Assembly: GCA_018613035.1 (NCBI GenBank)
Contig: JAGGRA010000002.1
Span: 75,928 to 139,927, forward strand
From: Pseudomonas sp. ISL-84
GTDB lineage: Bacteria; Bacillota; Bacilli; Bacillales; Cytobacillaceae
DNA length: 64,000 nucleotides
Reading direction: 5' to 3'
The notes beneath the pieces were generated by a model. The model had not been told where the DNA came from. It saw only the letters and a program-made list of their open reading frames with translations, and did not search any database. Numbering within the stretch: the first letter of the stretch is position 1; each line of letters opens with the position of its first letter. Both the position numbers and the translations under genes were made by a program. Positions 38,636 to 47,392 of the stretch are shown here, one piece after another.

Positions 38636-39454
38636 TTAAACCCCCTGCCCTTTCAGGATGCACCTTCCTTTTCCGTACGGAATGCATAGCGGGGTGCCGA
38701 ATAACGGATCAATCGTGACTTCACAGTCCATGCCAAATACATTTTTAACTAATCCGCAATTAATGACATGTTCTGGCTTGCCCTGGGCAAATACTTTCTG
38801 ATTTTTTATGGCGACGATATTATGTGCATAGCGGCAGGCCAAATTAAGGTCATGGAGTACCATCACAATCGTGCGCTGCTCTTTTTCATTTAATTCAAAG
38901 AGCAAGTCAAGAATTTCAATTTGATGGGTCATATCCAAATAAGTGGTGGGTTCATCAAGTAAAATCGTATCTGTATCCTGGGCTAAAGTCATCGCTATCC
39001 ACGCTCTCTGGCGCTGACCTCCGGATAAGGAATCAACAGTCCGGTCCTTTAATTCCTCCATGCCGGTTGCTTTCAGAGCGTTTCTAACCTTTAGTTCATC
39101 TTCTGTTGACCATTGTTTCAGCCAGGTCTGGTACGGATACCTTCCTTGCTTTACAAGCTGGAGCACTGTCAGGCCCTCAGGAGCTGCAGGAGATTGGGGC
39201 AGGATTGCCATTTTCCTGGCAACATCTTTTGTTGATAGTCTGGCTATGGCCTCCCCTTCCAGTAAAACAGCACCTGACTTAGGCTTCAGAAGCCGGGCAA
39301 TGGATCTGAGCAAGGTCGATTTTCCACAGCCATTTCCACCGATAAAAACGGTGATTTCCCCTTTTGGGATTTCCAAGTTAAGCTCATTAATGATTATCGT
39401 ATCTCCATATGACAGTGTTAAATCCTTTGTTGCGATCGCTTGCCCTGTTGTCAT
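38636..39454 (-). CDS. yusV: Siderophore ABC transporter ATPase YusV
   Basis: 272 aa. Walker [16 protein letters not shown] (about 38), signature [14 protein letters not shown], Walker [14 protein letters not shown] and switch [12 protein letters not shown], as in FepC/FhuC-type importers. AAAGGAGAGGGCAGAC precedes the ATG. In B. subtilis YusV powers several iron-siderophore permeases, including YfiZ-YfhA; here it is encoded with them. A MITE lies between it and the upstream permease gene yfhA. Confidence 0.93.
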   Translation of the reverse strand: MTTGQAIATKDLTLSYGDTIIINELNLEIPKGEITVFIGGNGCGKSTLLRSIARLLKPKSGAVLLEGEAIARLSTKDVARKMAILPQSPAAPEGLTVLQLVKQGRYPYQTWLKQWSTEDELKVRNALKATGMEELKDRTVDSLSGGQRQRAWIAMTLAQDTDTILLDEPTTYLDMTHQIEILDLLFELNEKEQRTIVMVLHDLNLACRYAHNIVAIKNQKVFAQGKPEHVINCGLVKNVFGMDCEVTIDPLFGTPLCIPYGKGRCILKGQGV

Positions 39455-39476
39455 GTCTGCCCTCTCCTTTTTTTAA

Positions 39477-39680
39477 GGCTCTGTTAAATTGACCTGTTGA
39501 TTTCAGCACGAGGCCCTCCCTTTCCGCGGGCGGTCCGACGCTCCTCGTCGCTTTGCTCCTGCGGGGTCTCCCTTTGATCCGCACTCCCGCAGGACTTTGA
39601 ATAAGCTTCCTTGAGTAAACACCGCACGAAGAAAATGCGAATGCATTTTCGAGGAGCTCGTGCCTTCCGCTGCAGAAACT
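39477..39680 (-). mobile_element. MITE family B, copy 4 (reverse, one end lost)
   Basis: Left end GGCTCTGTTAAATTGACC, then CTGTTGATTTCAGC, CCTCCTCGTCGC and GCCTTCCGCTGCAG. The right terminal repeat is missing, the element stopping 14 bp before the yfhA stop. It sits inside the siderophore operon. Confidence 0.7.
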
Positions 39681-39694
39681 TTCTTTTATTATGC

Positions 39695-40750
39695 TTATGA
39701 GTTCCTTGTTTTAAAAAGCAAATAAATAAAGTAAGGTGCACCGATGCTGGCTGTAAAGACACCTGCCGGAATTTCCAGCGGAGAAAATAAAGTTCTTCCG
39801 ATCAGATCCGCAGCCATAACCAGGATTCCTCCGATTAAAGCAGAGGCCGGGAGCAAAGCCCCAAAAGCTGAACCAACCAGTCTCCGCGCCATATGGGGTG
39901 CCATTAACCCAACAAAGCCAATCCCGCCGGCAAATGCCACGGCTCCGCCTATCAAAGCAGTACTCACCATCAGGAGCAGGAAGCGGTATTTTTGCACCGT
40001 GCTGCCAACGCCTGTGGCAATTTCATCCCCAAGCTCCTGGATATTAACATTTCTGGCTGAAATAAATGCCAGAATCAAGAGGATAAGCGTCCATGGCACC
40101 AAAATGGCGACATTTCCCCAGTTAGAACCGTAAACAGTGCCAGTTATCCAAATATTCGCCTGGCTTGCCTGGTAAATCGGGCCGAAAACCATCATTAAAG
40201 TTGTTAAGGCCTTCATCAAGCTGGCGATGCCGATTCCGATCAAAACCAGGCGGATCGGCGAAACTCCATCCTTGTAAGCTAAAAAATAAACAAGAAAAGC
40301 CACAATAGCAGCTCCGGCAAACGCAGCAAGAGGCATCCAATTTATGCTTACGGTCAATGCATTGTTTTCATCACTGAAAAAGGCAAGAAACCCGACCACC
40401 GCTACAGAGGCACCCCCGGTTATTCCGATAATGTCCGGTGAAGCAAGCGGGTTCCGGATCATCCCCTGCAAAATGCCTCCAGCTACTGCAAGAGCAATCC
40501 CTACCATGAGTGCAACGATAATTCGGGGAAGCCTAAAGGATTGAATAACAAGCCTTTCCATATCCGAGCCTCCGCCAAAGAAGACCTGCAAAACCTTTAG
40601 TGGGCCGATCTTCATTTCACCCGTCCCTGTACTAATGATAAAAACCCCTGCAGCAGAAGCAGTGAGGATAAAGAAAATCATTAGTGCCCTGCGGTCAATT
40701 AAAAAGGAAACTTTTTCGCCAAAAAGGCGCAAATTATAGTATTTTTTCAT
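39695..40750 (-). CDS. yfhA: Iron-siderophore ABC transporter permease YfhA (FecCD family)
   Basis: 351 aa from the ATG at 40750, which overlaps the yfiZ stop (TAATG); the extended frame to 40915 is a shadow of yfiZ. FecCD permease with about nine helices and the family phrases RLPRIIVALMVGIALAVAG, NPLASPDIIGITGGAS, FVGLMAPHMARRLVG and PLEIPAGVFTASIGAPYFI. It forms the membrane channel with YfiZ. It starts with a basic segment MKKYYNLRLFGEKVSF. Confidence 0.92.
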   Translation of the reverse strand: MKKYYNLRLFGEKVSFLIDRRALMIFFILTASAAGVFIISTGTGEMKIGPLKVLQVFFGGGSDMERLVIQSFRLPRIIVALMVGIALAVAGGILQGMIRNPLASPDIIGITGGASVAVVGFLAFFSDENNALTVSINWMPLAAFAGAAIVAFLVYFLAYKDGVSPIRLVLIGIGIASLMKALTTLMMVFGPIYQASQANIWITGTVYGSNWGNVAILVPWTLILLILAFISARNVNIQELGDEIATGVGSTVQKYRFLLLMVSTALIGGAVAFAGGIGFVGLMAPHMARRLVGSAFGALLPASALIGGILVMAADLIGRTLFSPLEIPAGVFTASIGAPYFIYLLFKTRNS

Positions 40751-41751
40751 TATTGATTGAACCCCCTTCTGGCTATATACACGAAGAAAGGAGTTCCGAT
40801 TACAGCGGTCATGACCCCAACAGGTACTTCCTGCGGCATGATGATGTATCTTGCAGCTATATCTGCCACCAGAAGGAGCATCCCGCCAAAAAGCCCTGCA
40901 TACGGAATGACCCAACGGTGGTCAATGCCAACAACTGCGCGGGTTAGGTGGGGAATAACAATGCCGAGAAAGCCAATAGGACCTGCAACCGCTACAGCCC
41001 CTCCGGATAATAGAACGACAATAATACCGGCACCAAGCTTAAGCATTCCGGTTTTTAAGCCCAGCCCCTTTGCCACATCCTCCCCCATTGATAAGACATT
41101 CATTTTTCCCGCAATAACCAATGAAAGAACCCATCCTGCCAGAAGGTATGGAATCACCGCAGCAAGAGTTTCTAATTTCCTTCCTGATACAGACCCGGCA
41201 AGCCAGAACAGGACCTGCTCAAGGGCCGTTTCGTTTAAAACAAGAAAGCCCTGGGTCATGGAGGCAAACATGGCACTCATTGCCGCACCGGCAAGCGTCA
41301 GTTTCATGGGTGTTAACCCTTCCCTGCCAATCGAACCAATAATATAAACAAAGATAAATGAGACAGCTGCTCCGAGAAATGATATCCATGTAAAAAACTG
41401 AAGATTACTGATGGATAGCAGAGAAACAGAGATCACAACAGCAAATCCTGCCCCTGCGTTTATCCCAAATATTTCCGGAGCAGCAAGCGGATTCTTTGTC
41501 AGTGTCTGAAGCAATACCCCGGCTATCGCCAGACTAGCCCCTACCGCCGCTGCAATTAACGCCCTGGGAAGGCGGACAGATTGTATAATGATATGTTCAT
41601 TGGATCCATCAAATTCTGTAAATGCATCAATGGCCATCTTCCAGGTTGTGTCCGTATATCCGTATACAATGCTGAAAGACATTAATACTAACAGCAGGAG
41701 CATAGTTAAAATAAGCCCTGCCCATCTTAGGAAATTCGTTTTTAATAGCAT
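40750..41751 (-). CDS. yfiZ: Iron-siderophore ABC transporter permease YfiZ (FecCD family)
   Basis: 333 aa, MLLKTNFLRWAGLILTMLLL start, with SVRLPRALIAAAVGASLAIAG, NPLAAPEIFGINAGAGFAV, FLGIVIPHLTRAVVGIDH and PQEVPVGVMTAVIGTPFFVY. GGAAAGGTTTTCACT precedes the ATG. First gene of the minus-strand operon yfiZ-yfhA-(MITE)-yusV-reductase-yusU, divergent from the binding-protein gene yfiY, with Fur boxes between. The YfiYZ-YfhA-YusV system of B. subtilis imports schizokinen and arthrobactin. Confidence 0.92.
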   Translation of the reverse strand: MLLKTNFLRWAGLILTMLLLLVLMSFSIVYGYTDTTWKMAIDAFTEFDGSNEHIIIQSVRLPRALIAAAVGASLAIAGVLLQTLTKNPLAAPEIFGINAGAGFAVVISVSLLSISNLQFFTWISFLGAAVSFIFVYIIGSIGREGLTPMKLTLAGAAMSAMFASMTQGFLVLNETALEQVLFWLAGSVSGRKLETLAAVIPYLLAGWVLSLVIAGKMNVLSMGEDVAKGLGLKTGMLKLGAGIIVVLLSGGAVAVAGPIGFLGIVIPHLTRAVVGIDHRWVIPYAGLFGGMLLLVADIAARYIIMPQEVPVGVMTAVIGTPFFVYIARRGFNQ

Positions 41752-41799
41752 AGTGAAAACCTTTCCAGCTTCTATTTAATAAGGTTTATTTACAATATA

Positions 41800-41829
41800 A
41801 GTCTATTGTACAGGGCTAATGGCTGTCAA
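41800..41829 (-). promoter_or_regulatory. SigA promoter of the yfiZ operon
   Basis: Minus strand TTGACA, 18 bp, TAGACT, about 50 bp before the yfiZ start. Confidence 0.6.
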
Positions 41830-41835
41830 TGAGTT

Positions 41836-41850
41836 TGAAAATCATTTTCA
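41836..41850. promoter_or_regulatory. Fur box 1
   Basis: TGAAAATCATTTTCA, a 7-1-7 inverted repeat six bases upstream of the yfiZ -35. Confidence 0.85.
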
Positions 41851-41921
41851 CTGGCAATTTATCACGTTTAATGTAATGACATGATTTTCCCATATGCTGG
41901 TGTTCCCTAATTTAATTTTGC

Positions 41922-41953
41922 AAAAAAGCCTTTAATAATGGTTATTAAAGGCT
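41922..41953 (-). terminator. Orphan terminator hairpin between divergent promoters
   Basis: Perfect 12-bp stem AGCCTTTAATAA/TTATTAAAGGCT with a 3-base loop, followed by TTTTTTG on the minus strand. No gene ends here. Confidence 0.75.
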
Positions 41954-41965
41954 CGAATAAATAAT

Positions 41966-41980
41966 TGAAAATGATTTTCA
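41966..41980. promoter_or_regulatory. Fur box 2
   Basis: TGAAAATGATTTTCA, located between the orphan hairpin and the yfiY -35. Confidence 0.85.
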
Positions 41981-41988
41981 TTTACCCA

Positions 41989-42017
41989 TTGACAGACGGA
42001 AGAATCCATTTTATTAT
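41989..42017 (+). promoter_or_regulatory. SigA promoter of yfiY
   Basis: TTGACA, 17 bp, TATTAT, with Fur box 3 at the expected start of transcription. Confidence 0.8.
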
Positions 42018-42029
42018 AAAGTTGTCAAA

Positions 42030-42044
42030 TGAAAATGATTATCA
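42030..42044. promoter_or_regulatory. Fur box 3
   Basis: TGAAAATGATTATCA, 13 bases after the yfiY -10; iron-loaded Fur here would block yfiY transcription. Confidence 0.88.
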
Positions 42045-42071
42045 TTAACAATACATATTGGAGGTTGCATT

Positions 42072-43043
42072 ATGAAATTTAAATCTTTACTTGCCATACT
42101 TTCAGTTTTGACTATCTTGTTCTTAGCCGCATGCGGAAATAACAATGAACAAGATGATCAGGCTGCTGAAAAAGAAAACGAAGGAAACAAAACAGAAGAT
42201 ACAAGCTATACTGTTGAGCATGCAATGGGAACTACTACTTTGGAGAAAACCCCTGAAAAAGTTGTCATTTTAACAAATGAAGGAACTGAAGCTCTTTTAT
42301 CCATGGGCATTACTCCAGTGGGAGCTGTACAGTCTTGGACAGGTGATCCATGGTATGAGCACATCGCAGATGATATGAAAGATGTCCAGGTTGTCGGGAC
42401 AGAGAGCGAAGTAAATGTAGAAGCAATCGCTGCACTTCAGCCGGACCTTATTATCGGAAACAAAATGCGCCAGGAAAAAATCTATGATCAATTAAATGAC
42501 ATTGCCCCTACCATTTTTGCCGAAACATTGCGCGGTAACTGGAAGGAAAACTTTGAGCTATATGCAAAGGCAATTAATAAAGAAGAAGACGGGCAAAAGG
42601 TTATTGCTGATTATGACAGCCGTATTGAAGAGATTAAAACAAACCTTGGCGACAAATTAAGTCAGGAAGTATCGATTGTCCGCTTTATGGCCGGCGATGT
42701 CCGTATCTACCATAAAGATTCATTTTCCGGAGTCATTCTAGACCAAATCGGCCTTGCACGTCCTGAAAGCCAAAATGTTGATGACTTTGCTGAAAAAAAT
42801 GCCACAAAAGAACGAATTCCGGCCATGGATGGAGATGTACTGTTCTACTTCACGTATGAAACAGGCGACGGCGAAGCAAGCCAGCTTGAAAAGGAATGGA
42901 TTGAAGATCCGTTATTTAAAAATCTGAAAGTTGCCCAGGAAGGCAATGTTTATCAAGTCAGCGACACCATCTGGAATACTGCAGGCGGCGTCATTTCGGC
43001 AAATCTGCTTCTGGATGACATTGAGAAATATCTTGTGAAGTAA
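42072..43043 (+). CDS. yfiY: Iron-siderophore binding lipoprotein YfiY
   Basis: 323 aa. Lipoprotein signal MKFKSLLAILSVLTILFLAA with lipobox LAAC (Cys about 21) and an acidic linker, then the PeriBP type III fold: VEHAMGTTTLEKTPEKVVIL, LLSMGITPVGAV, NVEAIAALQPDLIIGNKM and a C-terminal VYQVSDTIWNTAGGVISA. It captures the ferric siderophore outside the membrane for YfiZ-YfhA. GGAGGTTGCATT precedes the ATG. Divergent from the permease operon, with its own Fur-controlled promoter. The TIWN ending wording matches YfiY-like proteins. Confidence 0.92.
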   Translation: MKFKSLLAILSVLTILFLAACGNNNEQDDQAAEKENEGNKTEDTSYTVEHAMGTTTLEKTPEKVVILTNEGTEALLSMGITPVGAVQSWTGDPWYEHIADDMKDVQVVGTESEVNVEAIAALQPDLIIGNKMRQEKIYDQLNDIAPTIFAETLRGNWKENFELYAKAINKEEDGQKVIADYDSRIEEIKTNLGDKLSQEVSIVRFMAGDVRIYHKDSFSGVILDQIGLARPESQNVDDFAEKNATKERIPAMDGDVLFYFTYETGDGEASQLEKEWIEDPLFKNLKVAQEGNVYQVSDTIWNTAGGVISANLLLDDIEKYLVK

Positions 43044-43315
43044 GAGCTGTTTTTTGCAAACTTTGTTGCTATTTAATAAAAGAGAGTAGGGGTTGATTTC
43101 CGCGGGGCGGGCGTTGAGCCTCCTCGGCGCGTAGCGCCTGTGGGGTCTCACCTGTCCCGCTGCTCCCGCAGGACTTTGAATAAGCATCCTCGAATCATCA
43201 CCGCACGAAGGAAATGCGAATGCATTTTCGAGGATCTCGCACCTTCCGCTCCAATCAACCAACCTTGTTTATCTCTTATACCCTATTCAAAAGCAATAAT
43301 CTTTTAGAAAAGAGC
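43044..43315 (-). mobile_element. MITE family B, copy 5 (reverse)
   Basis: Ends AGCTGTTTTTTGCAAACTTTG and CAATAATCTTTTAGAAAAGAGC; internal GGTTGATTTCCGC, GAGCCTCCTCGG and CCTTCCGCTCCAATCAAC. Flanks GAAGTAAG and AAAGTAAA share AAGTAA, a probable decayed duplication. It starts directly at the yfiY stop. Confidence 0.8.
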
Positions 43316-43380
43316 AAAAGTAAAAAACTTAGTGATTGCGCTCCCATAATCCCCCCTCTTTTATGAGAGCTCATATATAA

Positions 43381-43413
43381 AGGAACCTGTCTTGTGCAGG
43401 TTCCTTTTTTACT
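43381..43413 (+). terminator. Terminator downstream of yfiY and the MITE
   Basis: AAGGAACCTG/CAGGTTCCTT stem followed by TTTT. The MITE separates it from yfiY. Confidence 0.75.
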
Positions 43414-43466
43414 GCCAATTTGCCTTTTTTATATAGGAATGTAAAACTCATTTTTGATTTGGGTAA

Positions 43467-43494
43467 CCTGTTGATTGGAGCGGAATTCAACAGG
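43467..43494. repeat. Miniature remnant of MITE family B
   Basis: CCTGTTGATTGGAGCGGAAT followed by TCAACAGG joins the two inner inverted-repeat ends of the family (GTTGATTGGAGCGG and AGCGGAAATCAAC) with the whole centre deleted. Confidence 0.5.
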
Positions 43495-43636
43495 ACATTT
43501 TAACAGACCTAAAATAAAATAATTGCTCCGTCTCCCCTTTTTCAACGTACTCCCCACTTTTTTATTGCCTTCCATTCATAAGTTTTCCAAAACCGGCAAC
43601 AATAAGCGTAATGCCGAAAATGATGGTGATTTTCCT

Positions 43637-45130
43637 ATGAAAAGATGGTTGAAAAATAAGCGAATTAAAGAGGATGTTCAGCACAAGGAATGGGAACAGT
43701 CCTTTATTAAATCCAAAGACTTTAAGAAAGTTTTTTATTATAACCAAAAAACAAATGTGCGTTTTGGGCTAACTTTCATGGCTACTTTAGTGGATGAAAA
43801 TATCATTCAGGAAGGCATTCTCCCAAATCTGCTGGATGAGGAATTCCGGGAAATTGAGGATATTAAACAGCTTGTACCCGTTGCCGATGTCCAAATTTGT
43901 GATGATCCTTCTTTAATTGAACAGAAGATTATGAACGGCTATGTGATGCTGACAATTGAAACAGAGCTTAAGCATTTCGGCTTTATCGCAGCGCAAAAAG
44001 AAATTGTCAGGGGAATCAGCCAGCCGGAAGTTGAGTTTTCCGTTATTGGGCCTAAGGAAGCGTTCGTTGAGTCTCTCGGGCAAAATTTGAATTTAATCCG
44101 CAAGCGCCTTCCCGTAAAAGAACTGATTATTGAAGAGTTTAAACTTGGCAGTTTGTCAAAAACCAGTGTCGTGATGCTGTATATGGAAAATATTACAAAC
44201 GAGGACAATGTGAATACCGTCAGGCAGCGGCTATCGAATGTAAAGTTTGATGCCATAACAGACAGTTCCTACATTGTACAGCTTATTTCGGATAACTCGA
44301 ACTCCCCTTTCCCTCAGCTGCTGGATACAGAAAGACCCGACCGGGTGGCGGGCATTCTGGCTGAAGGGAAAATTGCCATTGTGGTGGATGGATCGCCCCA
44401 TGTTCTAATCACGCCAACTACTCTGGTTGAATTCTTCAGTTCATTTGAAGATTATTTTTTAAATTGGATTTTATCATCCTTTTTCCGTCTAATTCGTCTG
44501 TTTGCGGTTGCTTTTTCAATTCTTGTAACGCCCATTTATGTGGCGACCTTGTCTTATCATTATGAACTCATTCCAAAAGATTTACTAAGTACTTTGATTA
44601 CGTCAAGGAGGGAGATCCCCCTCCCTCCAATTCTTGAAGCCTTGTTTCTAGAACTGACAATTGAACTGCTTCGTGAGGCCGGGGCCCGGCTGCCTACCAA
44701 GGTCGGCCAGACAATCGGTATCGTGGGCGGAATCGTTATCGGGACAGCTTCAGTAGAAGCCGGCCTGACAAGTAACGTCCTCCTCATTATCGTTGCCCTT
44801 GCCGCTCTCGCTTCCTTTACGACACCTGTTTATCGGATGGGCAACACAATCCGTTTGCTGCGCTTCCCTTTCTTATTTTTTGCCGAGCTTTGGGGGCTGC
44901 TGGGAATCGTTTTCTGTTTCTGTATACTGCTGACCCATTTAGTGCGGCTTACTTCACTTGGAAGGCCGTTTCTTGAGCCGCTCTACCCCCCTCGGGTTGT
45001 AGATATGAAAGATGCGCTTATCAGACTGCCATTTGAAAAGCAATCCAAGAGGCCTATCTATTTAAGAACAAAAAATCCTTTCCGGTTTAGCAAGAAAAAG
45101 GCCGAGGAGAAAAAGGATATTGATGAATAA
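43637..45130 (+). CDS. Spore germinant receptor A subunit (second set)
   Basis: 497 aa from the ATG at 43637 (GGTGATTTTCCT upstream); a frame starting at 43523 begins with non-typical sequence and is rejected. It has the GerA family landmarks KEAFVESLGQNLNLIRKRLP, FPQLLDTERPDRVAGILAEG, IAIVVDGSPHVLITP, REIPLPPILEALFLELTIEL and PTKVGQTIGIVGGIVIGTAS, and ends with a Lys-rich tail. The N-terminal soluble domain is shorter than in the GerA protein at 7117-8682. First gene of a plus-strand gerA-B-C operon. The ligand is not predictable. Confidence 0.92.
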   Translation: MKRWLKNKRIKEDVQHKEWEQSFIKSKDFKKVFYYNQKTNVRFGLTFMATLVDENIIQEGILPNLLDEEFREIEDIKQLVPVADVQICDDPSLIEQKIMNGYVMLTIETELKHFGFIAAQKEIVRGISQPEVEFSVIGPKEAFVESLGQNLNLIRKRLPVKELIIEEFKLGSLSKTSVVMLYMENITNEDNVNTVRQRLSNVKFDAITDSSYIVQLISDNSNSPFPQLLDTERPDRVAGILAEGKIAIVVDGSPHVLITPTTLVEFFSSFEDYFLNWILSSFFRLIRLFAVAFSILVTPIYVATLSYHYELIPKDLLSTLITSRREIPLPPILEALFLELTIELLREAGARLPTKVGQTIGIVGGIVIGTASVEAGLTSNVLLIIVALAALASFTTPVYRMGNTIRLLRFPFLFFAELWGLLGIVFCFCILLTHLVRLTSLGRPFLEPLYPPRVVDMKDALIRLPFEKQSKRPIYLRTKNPFRFSKKKAEEKKDIDE

Positions 45131-45192
45131 CACGAAGTGCTAGCCCAAATAATGATCCACCAGTTAACAAGCATGGAGCGGAGGTGAACCAG

Positions 45193-46296
45193 ATGCAGGA
45201 GCAGGAAGTACCAGATAGACTGAAGATATCCCCTTTTTTAGTATTTTATATGATTATGTCTATGCAAATTGGAATCGGTGTCCTAGGCTATCAGCGAATT
45301 ATTGCCATGGATACTGGCTATGATGCATGGATATCTATCCTGTTTGCTGGGGGATGCATTCATGTCATTGTTTGGATGATCTATAAAATTGGCGAAGCGG
45401 TTAACGGGGACATCGTAACTGCCCATAAATTTCTTTTGGGAAATTTTTTCGGCAAAGCTCTCAGCTCCATTTTTATTGGCTATTACATCCTTTACAGCTT
45501 AACAGTTGTCAGGACATTTATTGAAGTTATTCAGGTATGGATGTTCCCGGAATTAAACACATTCTGGTTCTCCTTTGGATTCATGATCCTTGTTGTTTAT
45601 ATCATTTTTGGCGGATTTCGGACTGTAGTCGGGACAGCCTTTTTCGGCCTTGTCCTTCCTGCTTATCTGCTTCTGACATTTGGCTGGGCTACTAAATTCG
45701 CCAATTTCTATAATCTCTTGCCCATTTGGGACCATTCCATCAAGGAGATTCTAACAGCCTCCTTTCATATGTCGCTTACCTTTATTGGGTTTGAAATCAT
45801 CTTGTTTTTCTATCCTTTTATAAAAGAGCCAAAGAAATCCCAAAAGTGGGCCCATCTGGCTGTTTTGGCGACTACCCTCATTTATACAGTTTTAGCCATT
45901 ATCACTTTTGCCTATTTTGCGGAAGAACAGCTGGCAAAACAAATCTGGGCTACCTTGACTATGTGGAAAATAGTTGAAATGCCCTTTGTAGAACGATTTG
46001 AATATATCGGAATTGCAAACTGGAATTTAGTCATTCTTCCAAATGTTTGCATTTCAATATGGATTGCTTCCCGCCTGGTAAAAAGAATTTTTAATATCAG
46101 GCAAAAAATAGGCGTGTTCTTTATTGTAGGGGCGGTTCTGTTCTCAATTACTTTTCTGGATACACGCGAAAAAATAAACATGCTTAACAACAATATAGGA
46201 AAAATGGGATTTGCGTTTACCTTTATTTATATCCCCATGCTTTTTTTCGCCATTATGATAGCAAAAAAACTGAAGAAGAAGGGAAAGAAGAAATGA
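45193..46296 (+). CDS. Spore germinant receptor B subunit (second set)
   Basis: 367 aa from the ATG at 45193, placed after GGAGGTGAACCAG; the GTG at 45184 overlaps the ribosome site. About ten membrane helices; start region LKISPFLVFYMIMSMQIGIG corresponds to the first helix of GerAB-type transporters, and the C-terminus is Lys-rich (AKKLKKKGKKK). It overlaps the C-subunit gene by 4 bp (ATGA). It should bind the germinant in the spore inner membrane together with the neighbouring A and C subunits. Confidence 0.92.
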   Translation: MQEQEVPDRLKISPFLVFYMIMSMQIGIGVLGYQRIIAMDTGYDAWISILFAGGCIHVIVWMIYKIGEAVNGDIVTAHKFLLGNFFGKALSSIFIGYYILYSLTVVRTFIEVIQVWMFPELNTFWFSFGFMILVVYIIFGGFRTVVGTAFFGLVLPAYLLLTFGWATKFANFYNLLPIWDHSIKEILTASFHMSLTFIGFEIILFFYPFIKEPKKSQKWAHLAVLATTLIYTVLAIITFAYFAEEQLAKQIWATLTMWKIVEMPFVERFEYIGIANWNLVILPNVCISIWIASRLVKRIFNIRQKIGVFFIVGAVLFSITFLDTREKINMLNNNIGKMGFAFTFIYIPMLFFAIMIAKKLKKKGKKK

Positions 46297-47351
46297 AAAA
46301 GCTATTGATATTATTTCTTGCCATGCTTCTTACAGGATGTGTAGAAAAAGAAATACTTGATGATATTAATATTGAGGTAGCTGTTGGCTATGACATGCTG
46401 GAGGATTCTGAAGATAAATACAGAGGCACTGTTCTGTTCCAGGAATTCCAGCCTGATAAGAGCGTGATTAACCGTACCTTCAGCGGTGAGGGCACTATAA
46501 GGCAGGACATCAGAATGGCAATATCCAAACAGTCTTCTGAACCTGTGGTCACAGGCGGTTTAAAACTGGCGATCTTCGGTCCTGAAGTTGTAAAAAAGGG
46601 AATGTATGATATTGTTGATTCTCTGCAAAGAGATGCCAGCATCGGTGCGAGATTATTTGTTGCCACCTCGGATGGAAAAACTGAAGATCTATTAAAAGGT
46701 GAATACGGATCAAGGGGGAATTCCACCTACATATATAATATGATTAGCCATAACGTCGAAAAAAGGGATATTCCAAAGACCAACCTGCACCTGGCTGCCC
46801 ATGATTTTTACCAAAAAGGAAAGGACCCGTTCCTCCCGCGTTTAAAACAGGTCAGCAAGGATAAAGTGGAGATCTCCGGAATTAGCCTATTTAAGGATGA
46901 TAAAGAAGTAGATATTCTGCGAGTAGAAAATTTGTTCTTTTTTAAATTATTAGTGGACAAATACAGCGAAGGCAATTTTGATATTTCTGTATCCAAAGAT
47001 GCTACAGCTGCCGTAAAAAGCATCAGATCCAAGCATAAAATAAAAATTCTAGACAATAAAGCAGATATAAAAATAAAAATCAGGGGCGTTATCCGTGAGT
47101 TCACTGGTGATGCTTTAACTCCTGACGTGATAAAAAAGATTGAAAAAAATCTGGAGAAAGAAGTGGAAACAAAATGCTTAAAGCTCTTGAAAAGGTTTCA
47201 GGAGCAGGGGATCGATCCAATCGGCATAGGCCAATTAAAGAAATCGCAGAACAGAAATTTTGACTTTAAGAAATGGGAAGATGACTACAAGAATATGAGC
47301 TTCAATGTTAAATGTAATGTGCTGATTGAAGAAACAGGTGTTATTGAATAA
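46293..47351 (+). CDS. Spore germinant receptor C subunit lipoprotein (second set)
   Basis: 352 aa. Short signal MKKLLILFLAMLLTGC with the lipidated Cys at 16, then EILDDINIEVAVGYDMLEDS replaces the usual WD.R.IE.LG motif, so it is a divergent GerC. Family features follow: GEGTIRQDIRMAISKQSSEP, LKLAIFGPEVVKKGMYDIVD, and a C-terminal helix-rich domain ending FDFKKWEDDYKNMSF. ATGA coupling to the B subunit; terminator immediately after. Confidence 0.9.
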   Translation: MKKLLILFLAMLLTGCVEKEILDDINIEVAVGYDMLEDSEDKYRGTVLFQEFQPDKSVINRTFSGEGTIRQDIRMAISKQSSEPVVTGGLKLAIFGPEVVKKGMYDIVDSLQRDASIGARLFVATSDGKTEDLLKGEYGSRGNSTYIYNMISHNVEKRDIPKTNLHLAAHDFYQKGKDPFLPRLKQVSKDKVEISGISLFKDDKEVDILRVENLFFFKLLVDKYSEGNFDISVSKDATAAVKSIRSKHKIKILDNKADIKIKIRGVIREFTGDALTPDVIKKIEKNLEKEVETKCLKLLKRFQEQGIDPIGIGQLKKSQNRNFDFKKWEDDYKNMSFNVKCNVLIEETGVIE

Positions 47352-47356
47352 ATAAA

Positions 47357-47392
47357 GAGCGGCCGTTTAATTTCGGGCCCGCTCTTTTTTAG
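47357..47392. terminator. Bidirectional terminator between gerC and rodA-like
   Basis: AAGAGCGG...CCCGCTCTTTTTT hairpin; T-run on plus and A/T-rich on the other side. It overlaps the end of the convergent gene. Confidence 0.75.

Noticed and set aside
40751..40915. N-terminal extension of yfhA upstream of 40750
   Set aside because: It overlaps yfiZ in another frame, while the ATG at 40750 gives a one-base TAATG overlap and a normal FecCD length.
43523..43636. 38-codon N-terminal extension of the second gerA gene
   Set aside because: Sequence unlike GerA proteins and no ribosome site; the ATG at 43637 is preceded by GGTGAT.
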